DNA of 64,000 nucleotides from Chrysomallon squamiferum (taxonomy: Eukaryota > Mollusca > Gastropoda > Neomphalida > Peltospiridae), in contig CM022676.1 of NCBI GenBank assembly GCA_012295275.1, forward strand, positions 8,006,736-8,070,735, given 5' to 3'. Positions 17,676 to 28,569 of this stretch are shown in pieces. Positions within the stretch are counted from its first letter, which is position 1. Each line of letters starts with the position of its first letter. The notes below the pieces were generated by a model. That model was given only the letters and a program-made list of their open reading frames with translations, was not told the DNA's origin and ran no database searches. Position numbers and translations under genes: made by a program.

Positions 17676-18902
17676 CTGTTTGCTTACGTGGGTGCGCATG
17701 TGTATGTGGACATGTGCGCGCATATTTTTTTTTTTTTTTTGGTTTACTCTTTGTAGTTTACTTTCAGGTCCGCCAAATCTTCGAGGGTCCGCGCCATACG
17801 CTATCAGCGGTCTTTTTTTTACGTTTACATGTCAGATTTTTCAGTATTCACATCGCGTCACGTGGTTTGAGAATGACGTCATCTATGACGGACACTCTGA
17901 TGTTAGGTCACGTTTTAGTGGAAATTACACTTTCAAATGTTTACGTAACAAGTTTCTAGTTACTATAACATCTGTCAACAGAAATCAACAAGGAGATATT
18001 TGGCGATGTGAAGACACGGATCATGGGTATTCGAGTAACAGAGTCGTCTTGAAAGTTAGAGGTATCTTAATTTAATTTAGTTCAGTTTAATTTAGTAGTG
18101 GTAGAAGTTGTAGTACTAACACCATCATCATCAACATCATCTTCATAATAATAATAATAATAACGACTACAACAACAAGTGTATCAACAGCTATAATAAT
18201 AATGATGATGACGATGATGATGATGATTATGATGATGAGGATCATTTTGATAATAATAAAAACAACCATATATCATTCCTGTATTTTTTTTAACTTTTTA
18301 GGTTTTATTTATCGTTTATTTTTTTATTTTTTTATTTTTATTTTTTTATTTTTTTTTTTTTGTATTTACACAGACGGTCCCGAAACGTCACTTCGAGTCA
18401 ATTCTTCATCTAACATCACAGTAGAGGAAGGAAGTGACGTCACAATATCGTGCAAAGCCGATTGCTTTATCAAATGCCTTTACAGATGGGAACTGACCAA
18501 TCAGATTGTCAGTAACAACAGCCTACTGGCACTGAATAATATTACGAGATTTCAAGATGGCGTCTATACATGTACTGCTGTTAATCCGGATACGAACCAA
18601 ACAGCACATAAACAAATTATTATTAATGTTGAGTGTAGGTTTTACTTTATTTTATTTTGCATTTAATTTTGTACAGAGATCATAAAAGGTTCATATAAAA
18701 ATATCTGAATAGGACAGAAATAGACAGATATAGGCAACATATGTACAGATAGATCGATAGAAATAGATGGACAGATATACATATACATACATATATGTGT
18801 TTATATGTATGAATAGATGTATGTATGTGTACGTACTTGTTTAGGAATGTATGTTTTTTGTTTTCTTCTGACCCTCTTTCTGTGTGTGTGTGTATGTGTA
18901 CG

Positions 18903-18949
<47 letters not shown>

Positions 18950-20428
18950 GTATTTATGTATGTATGTATGTGTGTGTCTGCATGCATACTTGTACGTATA
19001 TGTAACTAAGTTTGTGTATGGATACAGTGATGTAAAGAATGAAAGAAAAATCAGAGAGACCAACAGAAAGACAAAGCTAGAGTAACAGATAAATAATTAT
19101 ACAAAAGAAAAGAGTGATGTGTAAAATCCGAATGGCTTAACTACAAAAATCGATAGAGAAAGTGTGAAATAAATAAAAGACACAGAAACAATACCTTAAA
19201 AGAAATATACTTTAACTGTATCAAATAAATAATTGCTCACTCTCTGAAGATATACTAATAATACAAATTACCTGCCTACTGAAGACATGTAAATAATATA
19301 TTAATTTAAATCTCACAATTTTAATTTCATTAAAGATTTTTCAGCAGCCGCAGAAGACAGCAGTCAATTTGGAAAAGAAATTAGCAGATATTTTGGATCA
19401 TTTGTGGCTCTGCTTCTCGTCAGTATCACTGCCGTTGTTCTCTGCGTCCTATGTAAACGAAGTATTTATTAATTTATTTATTTGTTTGTTTATTTATTCA
19501 TACTATTGTTTTTGGTTGTTTGTTTTTTTAAATTATTATTTGTTTCGTTTGTTCGTTTATCCAGTTAATTATGTGTTTGAATTGAACGTACCTGTCCAGT
19601 CTAATTTACACGTTGACCTCAAACAGAGATATAAAACCTGTTTTCGCTGTTAATCAAATGGCTGAGGTAAAAAAATGATGTCTAAACAAAGGAAGGTCTG
19701 ATGATCAATTTAATTTCAGACCGGCTTCATACTAAAAATGTTTCATGATCGGTACAACTCCCAAATTAGATAGAATGATCTGAAGAGAGGGATGTAAAAC
19801 TGAACATTATATCTTTTAGCACTGGTACAACCACTATTACCACCAACATCAATACTGCTACTGCCATTACTATGTTCAAGATGATGATGATGATATTGTT
19901 ATTATTATTGTTGTTGTTGTTGTTGTTGTTATTGCAGGAAAAAAGAAGCAAACTTCGAACCAACAAAGGTAAAAATCTATATATTTTATTAGTTTTCTTT
20001 CTATGTTTATAATACATTAATGTTTAAGAATATATGTGGGTCTGTCTGTCTACATGTGTCTATATCTATCTAAATATATCTATCTATGTATATATATATA
20101 TATATATATGTGTGAGTGTGTGAGTGTGTGTGTATATATATGTGTGTGTGTGAATGTGTATATATATATATACACATACATATATCTGTCTGTGTACGTG
20201 TGTGTAAATATCTATGCATGTTATGTGCATGTGTACATATGTAATATATGTATATATATTAGTTTATGGTAAGTATCTACGAATGTGTGTCCTCGGATTA
20301 TTACATCAGTGTATATGAAAGATATTTGATTAACTTTTGAAATTTCAGAATCAGCACAAATCAGCCTGTGTACTACACCGTTGCTCCGGTTTCTGGTAAG
20401 TTCACCAAACACACTTACTTACACCCCC

Positions 20429-20491
<63 letters not shown>

Positions 20492-21142
20492 CGATGATTA
20501 CCCTCCGTTATTGAGCAATCTTTTTAACATCTTCCGCCAAGCGTTCTAGTCTCGTCAGCGGCATCTTACGGAGCTTGTGAGGTCGTGATTGGACTTTGTG
20601 ATTCGAGAATGCGTTCCCGAATATTGTCGCTGTGCAGAATCTAACCAGACTTTCCATATGACGTCATAATCTTTGATAGTAGTATTTGTTAATCATACAC
20701 TTCATAAGGCAATTTTATGAACAGATAACAAAGTTAATAACATCTGAGTCTAAATTAAATAGCGAACAATCCGACACTGAATACTAAATAAGAAGAAACC
20801 TGGACTGTGATTCTAAAATGTTGTGTATTTCATAACATGCAACTTAGTTAAAAGAAATAAATAACTGTATTCCATGTTTCAGATACTGAGACAGTGCCAA
20901 AGACTGTACATCAAGACACGGGAAATCTGTATTCTTCTCCTCCAGAGGAAAGACGAAATGACGTACCGCATGAAACCTTAATGCTTGATCGTAAGTGAAC
21001 TGATATTAATTAGTGTTAGAGAAGAAAACCAGTTAGACACTTTCATGAAAAAAATTAAACACGTTATGATATTCAAGAAATTAAAACTCGACATCCAAGA
21101 TTTTCCATAGAGGAAGGTTCCCTATTATTATAATATATCCCA

Positions 21143-21232
<90 letters not shown>

Positions 21233-22937
21233 TTCTTTTTTCTCCGAGACGTTGGGTTGTGACGTAATGACTGTACAAAAATATACACTTACACATCTTG
21301 ACTTTTGAAATCAAAGGTGTGTACATGTGTTTAGGTATGTATATTTGTATGTATCTATGTATATACACACATACTCATAGAAACATACACAGACATACAC
21401 ACACACATATTAATACGATTATTGTAATCTCCACACATGACAAATTTGTTTGTGTATGTTTGGTTTCCATGTAAAACGGGTGATTTTAAACTTTGACTCC
21501 AAATAACATCAAAATTAAAAAGAGAAAGTCTGACATATGTACCATATGTAAAACTTCATGCATCATTTCATGTTTCAGATGATCAGACTGCACCAAAGAC
21601 TGTACATCAAAATGCAAGGAATCTGTATTCTCCTCTAGAGAAAAGACGAAATAACGTCCCGTGTGACGTCATAATGCCTCATAGTAAGTGAACTGATACT
21701 GAATACCACAGAGAAGAAAGCGAGTATTGTTTGCTAATGATACACTTCGTAAGGCACTTTCACGAAAAATTAAACACGACTGATAAAATTTCAAGCTAAA
21801 TTCAGCAGCGAACAAACCAAAACTAACCTAGACTGTGATTCCAAAAATGTTGTGTATTTCCTAACATGCAAGTAATCTAATTAAATAAATAAATGACACT
21901 GCTATCGCCAAACATTTTAAACTACCTGGCCATATATTCGACGATCATATTGAGCAAAAACTCGGTTCCAAATCTGAAACTGACCTTTAAAGTCTTGAAT
22001 GAATGGCGTTTTGCATTCGCACATTACAAACACAAAACAGCATTTGGAGTTAATGGTGAATCGAGAAAATAATTTTCCCATTAATTTACGATGGCCGCAA
22101 CGTCGATATCGGCAAAATTTTGAAGGAACAATTATTTAACTTACAAGATCACTATGAAAAATCCGGAAACAGCATTTCCTGTCATAGGTTACGGTAAAAA
22201 CCCAGGTATAAAGGACATTTTCGTCTCCGCCCGATTTTCTGAATAATAAATCTGTACAAAGTGGTTTCGAAAGGATTTACGAATTAATTTTAAAAATAAA
22301 AAAAAGGTACGGAAATGTCTTTAAATGTTTTCAAGCGATCTTATTATTTCCGATTTTTCAAAAAAAAAAGATATATATATTTTGTTTATGTCTGTTTTGT
22401 TTTTATAGATAATGAGAAAGGATAATAGTAGGAAATGTAAGAATATTATCTGTTTAGAGATGTTTGAGAAAGGATAATAGTATGAAGTGTAAGAATGTTA
22501 TCTGTTTAGAATGTTTGAGAAAGGATAACAGTATGAAGTGTAAAAATGTTATCTGTTTAGAGATGTTTGAGAAAGGATAATAGTATGAAGTGTAAGAATG
22601 TTATCTGTTTAGAGATGTTTGAGAAAGGATGCTTTCTAAATAGTTTTTCAAATAACTTCTTTATAATTTTATAAATGTATACTTTTGTTCTAGTAATGTA
22701 TTTTTATACATCTCTCAGCCCCTTTGTATATAGTTTTGAAAAGTTTTATGTATGTAAATAAATGTGTTTAAAATATTATAGCAAGATAATAAATATATAG
22801 CCAAAGGACCAAAGCACATTGTAATATACATTAAGTGGTCAACTTTAAGTCAACTCGAATACCTAGAGTGCTTAAGTGTATATTTTTACATATGTATTAT
22901 CTCTTCATGTATAGCTACATATATATGTATCTATCTG

Positions 22938-22971
<34 letters not shown>

Positions 22972-23483
22972 CATCTACCTATCTATATATACATCTATCT
23001 ATCTATCTATGTATCTATCTACCTATCGATCGATCCATCTATCTGTCTATATATATAAAAAATAGATAGATAGATAAGATAGATAGATTAGATAGATAGA
23101 TTAGATAGATCGATCGATCGACAGATAGATAGATATAAATATATACACACATTAATGCGATTATTGTTTTCTCCACACATCACAATTTTTGTATAAACGA
23201 AAACATAATTTCATTCCATGTTTCAGATAATCAGACTGCACCAGCGGCTGTACATCAAGATACAAGTAATTCATATTGTTCTATAGAAGATAGAGGATAT
23301 GAAATCCCATATGACGTCCTATTGCCTGATAGTAAGTGAACTGAAATTAATTAGTGATAGAGAAGAAAACCAGTTAGACACTTTCATGAACAAAATTAAA
23401 CACGTTATGATATTCAAGAAAGTAAAACTCGACATCCAAGATTTTCCAGAGAGGAAGGTTCCCTATTATTATAATATATCCCA

Positions 23484-23546
<63 letters not shown>

Positions 23547-25235
23547 CACACACACACATATTATTTATCTTTTCTTCGAGACGTTGGGTCGTGACGTAAT
23601 GACTGTGCCTAACTTCCCCCATAATAATTGCAATCTGTGTTTTTATATATATATACTTACACATCTTGACTTTTGAACTTAAAGGTATGTATATGTGTTT
23701 AGGTATGTATGTTTGTATTTATCTATGTGTATACCCACATACTCACAGAAACATACACACACAAACACATATTAATGCGATTATTGTAATTTCCACACAT
23801 GACAATTTTTATGTAAATGAAAACATAATTTCATTCCATCATTCCATGTTTCAGATGATCAGACTGAATCAAACACTGTACATCAAAATGCAGGGAATCT
23901 GTATTCTCCTCTAGACGAAAGACGAAATAACGTCCCGTATGACGTCTTAATGCCTCATAGTAAGTGAACTGATACTGAAAATCACAGATAAGAAAGCGAG
24001 TATTGTTTGCTAATGATACACTTCGTAAGGCACTTTCACGGAAAATTAAACACGACTGATAAAATCTCAAGCTAAATTCAGCAGCGAACAAACCAAAACT
24101 AACATTGACTGTGATTCCAAAAATGTTGTGTATTTCCTAACATGCAAGTAATCTGAATAAATAAATAAATAACTGTGTCGGCCAAACACAAAACATGTTA
24201 CGAGTTAGAACTGTTTGTCACAAATGTGATATTAGGCATGAAGTTGACATTCCTATCGCCAAACATTTTAAACTACCTTGCCATATATTGGAGGATCATT
24301 TCCGAATGTGAAACTTACGTTTAAAGACTTGAACGAATGGCGTTTTGCATTCGCACATTACAAACACAAAAAACACATGGTCCAAAGCACATTGTAATAA
24401 ACATTACAGTGGTCAACTTTAAGTCAACTCGAATACGTAGAGTGTTTAAGTGTATATTTTTACATGTGCATTATCTTTCTCTGTAAAGTGACATAACTAT
24501 CTATCTATATATCTATCTGTCTGTATGTCTATCTATCTATCTATCTATCTATCTATATATATATATTTATATATTTATACACACACACACACATTATAGG
24601 GAGTATCGTTTTCTCCGTATATCACAATTTCTATATAAACGAAAACATAGTTTAATTTCATGTTTCAGATAATCAGTCTGTTACATCCGCTGTACATCAA
24701 AATATAGAGAATCCATATTCTCCTCTAGATGAAAGACGAAATGACGTCCCATATGACGTCTTAATGTTTAACAGTGAGTGAACTGATATTAATTAATGAT
24801 ACAGAAGTAAACGAGTATTGTTTGTTAAGCATACACTTATTTAGACACTTTCATGAAAAAATAAACAAGGTTGTTTCACCGTTATGAATACAAGAAACTA
24901 AAACTGGACATCCACGATTTTCCAGACATATACACACATACACTCGCAACACACACACACACACACACAGACACACACACACACAGACACACACATATAT
25001 GCAGAGACACATGCACTTTCACACATTGATGTATCCTCATAGTAAGTGAACTGACATTGAAAATCACGGAGAAGAAAGCGAGTATTGTTTGCTAATGATA
25101 CACTTCGTAAGGCACTTTCACGAAAAATTAAACACCACTGATAAAATCTCAAGCTATATTCAGCAGCGAACAAACCAAAACTAACCTAGACTGTGATTCC
25201 AAAATTGTTGTGTATTTCCTAACATGCAAGTAAAA

Positions 25236-25274
<39 letters not shown>

Positions 25275-25548
25275 CTATGTCGGCCAAACACAAAACATGT
25301 TACGAGTTAGAACTGTTTGTCACAAATGCAATATTAGGCATGAAGTTGACATTCATATCACCAAACATTTTAACCTACCTGGCCATATATTCGACGATCA
25401 TTTTGAGCAAAAACTCGGTTCAAAAACTGAAACCGACCTTTAAAGACTTGAACGAATGGCGTTTTGCATTCGCACTTTACAAACACAAAAAAGCATTTGG
25501 AGTTAATAGTGAATCAAAAGAATAATTTTCCCATTAATTTACGATGGC

Positions 25549-25605
<57 letters not shown>

Positions 25606-26082
25606 AGACACACACACACACAGACACACATATTTATTACTTTTTCTCCGAGACGTTGCGTCGTGAGTAATGACTGTGCCTAACTTCCCTCATAATAATT
25701 GCACTCTGTATATATATATCCAAAAATATACACTTACACATCTTGACTTTTGAAATTAAAGGTGTGTATATGTGTTTAGGTATGTATGTTTGTATGTATC
25801 TATGTATATACCCACATACTCACAGAAACATACACACACAAACACATATTAATGCGATTATTGTAATCTCCACACATGACAACTTTTATGTAAATGAAAA
25901 CATAATTTCATTCCATCATTCCATGTTTCAGATTATCAGACTATCGTTGTAATAAACATTACAGTGGTCAACTTTAAGTCAACTCGAATACCTAGAGTGC
26001 TTAAGTGTATATTTTTACATGTGCATTATCTTTCTCTGTAAAGTGACATAACTATCTATCTATATATCTATCTGTCTGTATG

Positions 26083-26135
<53 letters not shown>

Positions 26136-26551
26136 ATATATATATTTATATATTTATACACAGACACACACACACACACACACACATTATAGGGAGTATC
26201 GTTTTCTCCGTATATCACAATTTCTATATAAACCAAAATATTATTTAATTTCATGTTTCAGATAATCAGTCTGCTCCATCCGCTGTATATCAAAATATAG
26301 AGAATCCATATTCTCCTCTAGATGAAAGACGAAATAACGTCCCATATGACGTCTTAATGTTTAACAGTGAGTGAACTGATATTAATTAATGATACAGAAG
26401 TAAACGAGTATTGTTTGTTAAGCATACACTTATTTAGACACTTTCATGAAAAAATAAACAAGGTTGTCTCACCGTTATGATGTACAACAAACTAAAACTG
26501 GACATCCACGATTTTCCAGAGAGGAAGGCTCCCTGTTATTATAATACATCG

Positions 26552-26582
<31 letters not shown>

Positions 26583-26876
26583 TCGCAACACACACACTCG
26601 CACACACAGACAAACACACACACACAGACACACACATATATGCAGAGACACATGCACTTTCACACATTGATGTATCCTCATAGTGAGTGAACTGACATTG
26701 AAAATCACGGAGAAGAAAGCGAGTATTGTTTGCTAATGATACACTTCGTAAGGGACTTTCACGAAAAATTAAACACGACTGATAAAATCTCAAGCTAAAT
26801 TCAGCAGCGAACAAACCAAAACTAACCTAGACTGTGATTCCAAAATTGTTGTGTATTTCCTAACATGCAAGTAATA

Positions 26877-26911
<35 letters not shown>

Positions 26912-27341
26912 CTATGTCGGCCAAACACAAAACATGTTACGAGTTAGAACTGTTTGTCACAAATGCAATATTAGGCATGAAGTTGACATTCATATCACCA
27001 AACATTTTAACCTACCTGGCCATATATTCGACGATCATTTTGAGCAAAAACTCGGTTCAAAAACTGAAACCGACCTTTAAAGACTTGAACGAATGGCGTT
27101 TTGCATTCGCACTTTACAAACACAAAAAAGCATTTGGAGTTAATAGTGAATCAAAAAAATAATTTTCCCATTAATTTACGATGGCCGCACACACACACAG
27201 ACACACACACACACACACACACACAGACACACACACAGACACAGACACACACACACACAGACACACATATTTATTACTTTTTCTCCGAGACGTTGGGTCG
27301 TGAGTAATGACTGTGCCTAACTTCCCTCATAATAATTGCAC

Positions 27342-27398
<57 letters not shown>

Positions 27399-27741
27399 AA
27401 AAATATACACTTACACATCTTGACTTTTGAAATTAAAGGTGTGTATATGTGTTTAGGTATGTATGTTTGTATGTATCTATGTATATACCCACATACTCAC
27501 AGAAACATTAATGCGATTATTGTAATCTCCACACATGACAACTTTTATGTAAATGAAAACATAATTTCATTCCATCATTCCATGTTTCAGATTATCAGAC
27601 TATCGTTGTAATAAACATTACAGTGGTCAACTTTAAGTCAACTCGAATACCTAGAGTGCTTAAGTGTATATTTTTACATGTGCATTATCTTTCTCTGTAA
27701 AGTGACATAACTATCTATCTATATATCTATCTGTCTGTATG

Positions 27742-27817
<76 letters not shown>

Positions 27818-27845
27818 TATATTTATATATATATATTTATATATT

Positions 27846-27890
<45 letters not shown>

Positions 27891-28253
27891 TATAGGGAGT
27901 ATCGTTTTCTCCGTATATCACAATTTCTATATAAACGAAAACATAATTTAATTTCATGTTTCAGATAATCAGTCTGTTACATCCGCTGTACATCAAAATA
28001 TAGAGAATCCATATTCTCCTCTAGATGAAAGACGAAATGACGTCCCATATGACGTCTTAATGTTTAACAGTGAGTGAACTGATATTAATTAATGATACAG
28101 AAGTAAACGAGTATTGTTTGTTAAGCATACACTTATTTAGACACTTTCATGAAAAAACAAACAATGTTGTTTCACCGTTATGAATACAAGAAACTAAAAC
28201 TGGACATCCACGATTTTCCAGAGAGGAAGGCTCCCTGTTATTATAATACATCG

Positions 28254-28288
<35 letters not shown>

Positions 28289-28469
28289 TCGCAACACACA
28301 CACTCGCAACACACACACTCGCACACACAGTCACACACACACACAGACACACACATATATGCACAGACACATGCACTTTCACACATTGATGTATCCATGG
28401 ACTTATTTTCTTACGTGTGTATACGTGTTTATATGTGTGTATATTTCATTGCATGTTTCAGATACTTAG
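15991..28469 (+). CDS. Copy C: four-Ig receptor with a tandem array of ITAM exons
   Basis: Exons: signal peptide 15991-16048; Ig1 16461-16768; Ig2 17283-17546; Ig3 17768-18061; Ig4 18374-18634; transmembrane 19345-19461; 19938-19968; 20349-20395; ITAM-type exons 20883-20990, 21579-21683, 23227-23331, 23855-23959, 24669-24773, 26262-26366, 27965-28069, and a last one from 28462. Every extracellular junction is phase 1. Ig1 has lost one base near its end and frameshifts, but skipping it keeps frame: the remaining exons sum to 1818 nt (605 aa) and end at a TAG in the last exon. Inferred role: surface receptor that recruits SH2-domain kinases through its ITAMs, as in vertebrate Fc and NK receptors. 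Weak points: the Ig1 frameshift could be a real defect, and transcription is unproven. Confidence 0.65.
16461..16768 (+). CDS. Copy C exon 2: V-like Ig domain with a one-base deletion
   Basis: It begins after CAAATTTAAG. It contains [46 protein letters not shown] and SNEIKL. The usual ending AAACTGGAAGTGAGAG|GT reads AAACTGAAGTGAGAG|GT: one G is missing, giving a stop (KLK*) and a 308-bp exon instead of 309. Two further partial copies of the exon end follow at about 16839-16862 (GAAATAAAACCCGAAATGAGAG) and near 17033. Confidence 0.6.
17283..17546 (+). CDS. Copy C exon 3: Ig domain with CxxxCxxxC signature
   Basis: Starts [10 protein letters not shown] and contains EGSDVTVSC then ATCFITC, FLWKV and [15 protein letters not shown]. 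264 bp, phase 1-1, donor CCAC|GTAAGT. It is closely related to the second Ig exon of copies A and E. Confidence 0.75.
17768..18061 (+). CDS. Copy C exon 4: V-like Ig domain
   Basis: Acceptor TTTACTTTCAG; starts [11 protein letters not shown]. It contains [45 protein letters not shown] and VVLKVRG. 294 bp, phase 1-1. Relics of this exon type remain in copies A (6722) and E (42170). Confidence 0.75.
18374..18634 (+). CDS. Copy C exon 5: Ig domain with extra cysteines
   Basis: Acceptor [61 protein letters not shown], ending in donor T|GTAGGT. 261 bp, phase 1-1. It has several NxS/T sequons. Confidence 0.75.
19345..19461 (+). CDS. Copy C exon 6: transmembrane segment
   Basis: [18 protein letters not shown], then a helix of about 19 residues ([17 protein letters not shown]), then CKR; donor CGAA|GTATTT as in copies A and E. 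There is no charged residue within the helix, unlike vertebrate receptors that pair with separate ITAM adaptors; this fits a receptor carrying its own ITAMs. Confidence 0.7.
19938..19968 (+). CDS. Copy C exon 7: 31-bp micro-exon, basic juxtamembrane tail
   Basis: TTATTGCAG|...|GTAAAA; reads [11 protein letters not shown] across the junctions, entering in phase 1 and leaving in phase 2. An exon of the same 31-bp length and phases is found in copy E (40378-40348). Confidence 0.6.
20349..20395 (+). CDS. Copy C exon 8: 47-bp tail exon with YYTV
   Basis: AATTTCAG|...|GTAAGT; reads [15 protein letters not shown]. Length (47 bp) and phases (2 to 1) are identical in copies D (32578-32532, AYYNTAQST) and E (40115-40069, VYYTVAPVS). 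The paired tyrosines are conserved in all three, which suggests a function. Confidence 0.7.
20535..20665 (+). repeat. Dispersed SINE-like repeat, copy 2
   Basis: TCTAGTCTCGTCAGCGGCAT, GTGAGGTCGTGATTGGACT, GCGTTCC.GAATATTGTC, GTGCAGA.TCTAACCAGAC; the inverse of 43075-43215. In a copy C tail intron. Confidence 0.6.
20883..20990 (+). CDS. ITAM-type exon 1 (degenerate)
   Basis: 108 bp. Reads [20 protein letters not shown]; one extra codon, and the second tyrosine is His. Only one tyrosine remains, and it is followed by SSP rather than YxxL. Confidence 0.65.
21579..21683 (+). CDS. ITAM-type exon 2 (half motif)
   Basis: 105 bp. Reads [16 protein letters not shown]: the first YxxL is intact and the second tyrosine is Cys. 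Acceptor TGTTTCAG, donor ATA|GTAAGT. Confidence 0.7.
22405..22632. repeat. 52-bp minisatellite, about four copies
   Basis: Unit GAGAAAGGATAATAGTATGA then AGTGTAAGAATGTTATCTGT and TTAGAGATGTTT, repeated with few changes, in the intron between ITAM exons 2 and 3. Confidence 0.9.
22925..23135. repeat. (TATC)n and inverted (GATA)n microsatellites
   Basis: A TATC run is followed by its inverse GATA run, so the tract could form a hairpin. It lies in the copy C intron before ITAM exon 3. Confidence 0.85.
23227..23331 (+). CDS. ITAM exon 3
   Basis: 105 bp. Reads [16 protein letters not shown]: YxxI, eight residues, YxxL, with a third tyrosine (GYEI) inside the spacer. Confidence 0.7.
23855..23959 (+). 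CDS. ITAM exon 4
   Basis: 105 bp. Reads [16 protein letters not shown]: a perfect YxxL-x8-YxxL. Its second half (VPYDVL) also fits the ITIM pattern V-x-Y-x-x-L. Confidence 0.75.
24669..24773 (+). CDS. ITAM exon 5
   Basis: 105 bp. Reads [20 protein letters not shown], which also has the acidic residue three before the first tyrosine expected in classical ITAMs. Donor ACA|GTGAGT. Confidence 0.75.
25932..25946 (+). pseudogene. Truncated ITAM exon stub
   Basis: After CCATGTTTCAG only ATTATCAGACTATC remains of an ITAM exon start. It runs directly into GTTGTAATAAACATTACAGTGG, the unit-start sequence, so this is a duplication breakpoint. Confidence 0.7.
26262..26366 (+). CDS. ITAM exon 6
   Basis: 105 bp. 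Reads [20 protein letters not shown]; it differs from ITAM exon 5 at only a few positions. Perfect ITAM. Confidence 0.75.
27591..27605 (+). pseudogene. Second truncated ITAM exon stub
   Basis: Same breakpoint sequence as at 25932 (TTTCAG|ATTATCAGACTATCGTTG), showing that the chimeric junction itself was duplicated. Confidence 0.7.
27965..28069 (+). CDS. ITAM exon 7
   Basis: 105 bp. Same protein sequence as ITAM exon 5 ([20 protein letters not shown]). Donor ACA|GTGAGT. Confidence 0.75.
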
Positions 28470-28567
28470 ACTGCGCCAGAGTCTGTACATCAGGAGAGAA
28501 GGAATCCATATTCTTCTCTAGAAGTAAGAGGATACGAAGTGCCATATGACGTCATACAAAGATGATA
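28462..28567 (+). pseudogene. ITAM-type exon 8, with early stop and one-base insertion
   Basis: After TGTTTCAG the third codon is TAG where other copies have CAG, so the receptor would end here two residues in. Beyond the stop the frame still reads NPYSSLEVRGYEVPYDVI, then QR and a stop. The exon is 106 bp instead of 105. It could serve as the terminal exon of copy C. Confidence 0.6.
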
Positions 28568-28569
28568 GT

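Larger units (their letters stand above)
24411..28070 (+). repeat. Tandem segmental duplication carrying ITAM exons 5, 6 and 7
   Basis: The string AGTGGTCAACTTTAAGTCAA recurs at about 22834, 24411, 25964 and 27623, giving units of about 1.55 and 1.66 kb. Each unit from 24411 on holds one intact ITAM exon (24669, 26262, 27965). An 82-codon open frame starting [13 protein letters not shown] is nearly identical at 25277-25525 and 26914-27162, with degraded versions at 21896 and 24178. The near-identity of introns indicates recent expansion. Confidence 0.8.

Noticed and set aside
22925-23135. CRISPR-like regular repeats
   Set aside because: Simple tetranucleotide microsatellites with no spacers, in a eukaryotic intron.
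28460-28567. ITAM exon 8 as an intact coding exon
   Set aside because: TAG at the third codon and a one-base length change; listed as degenerate instead.
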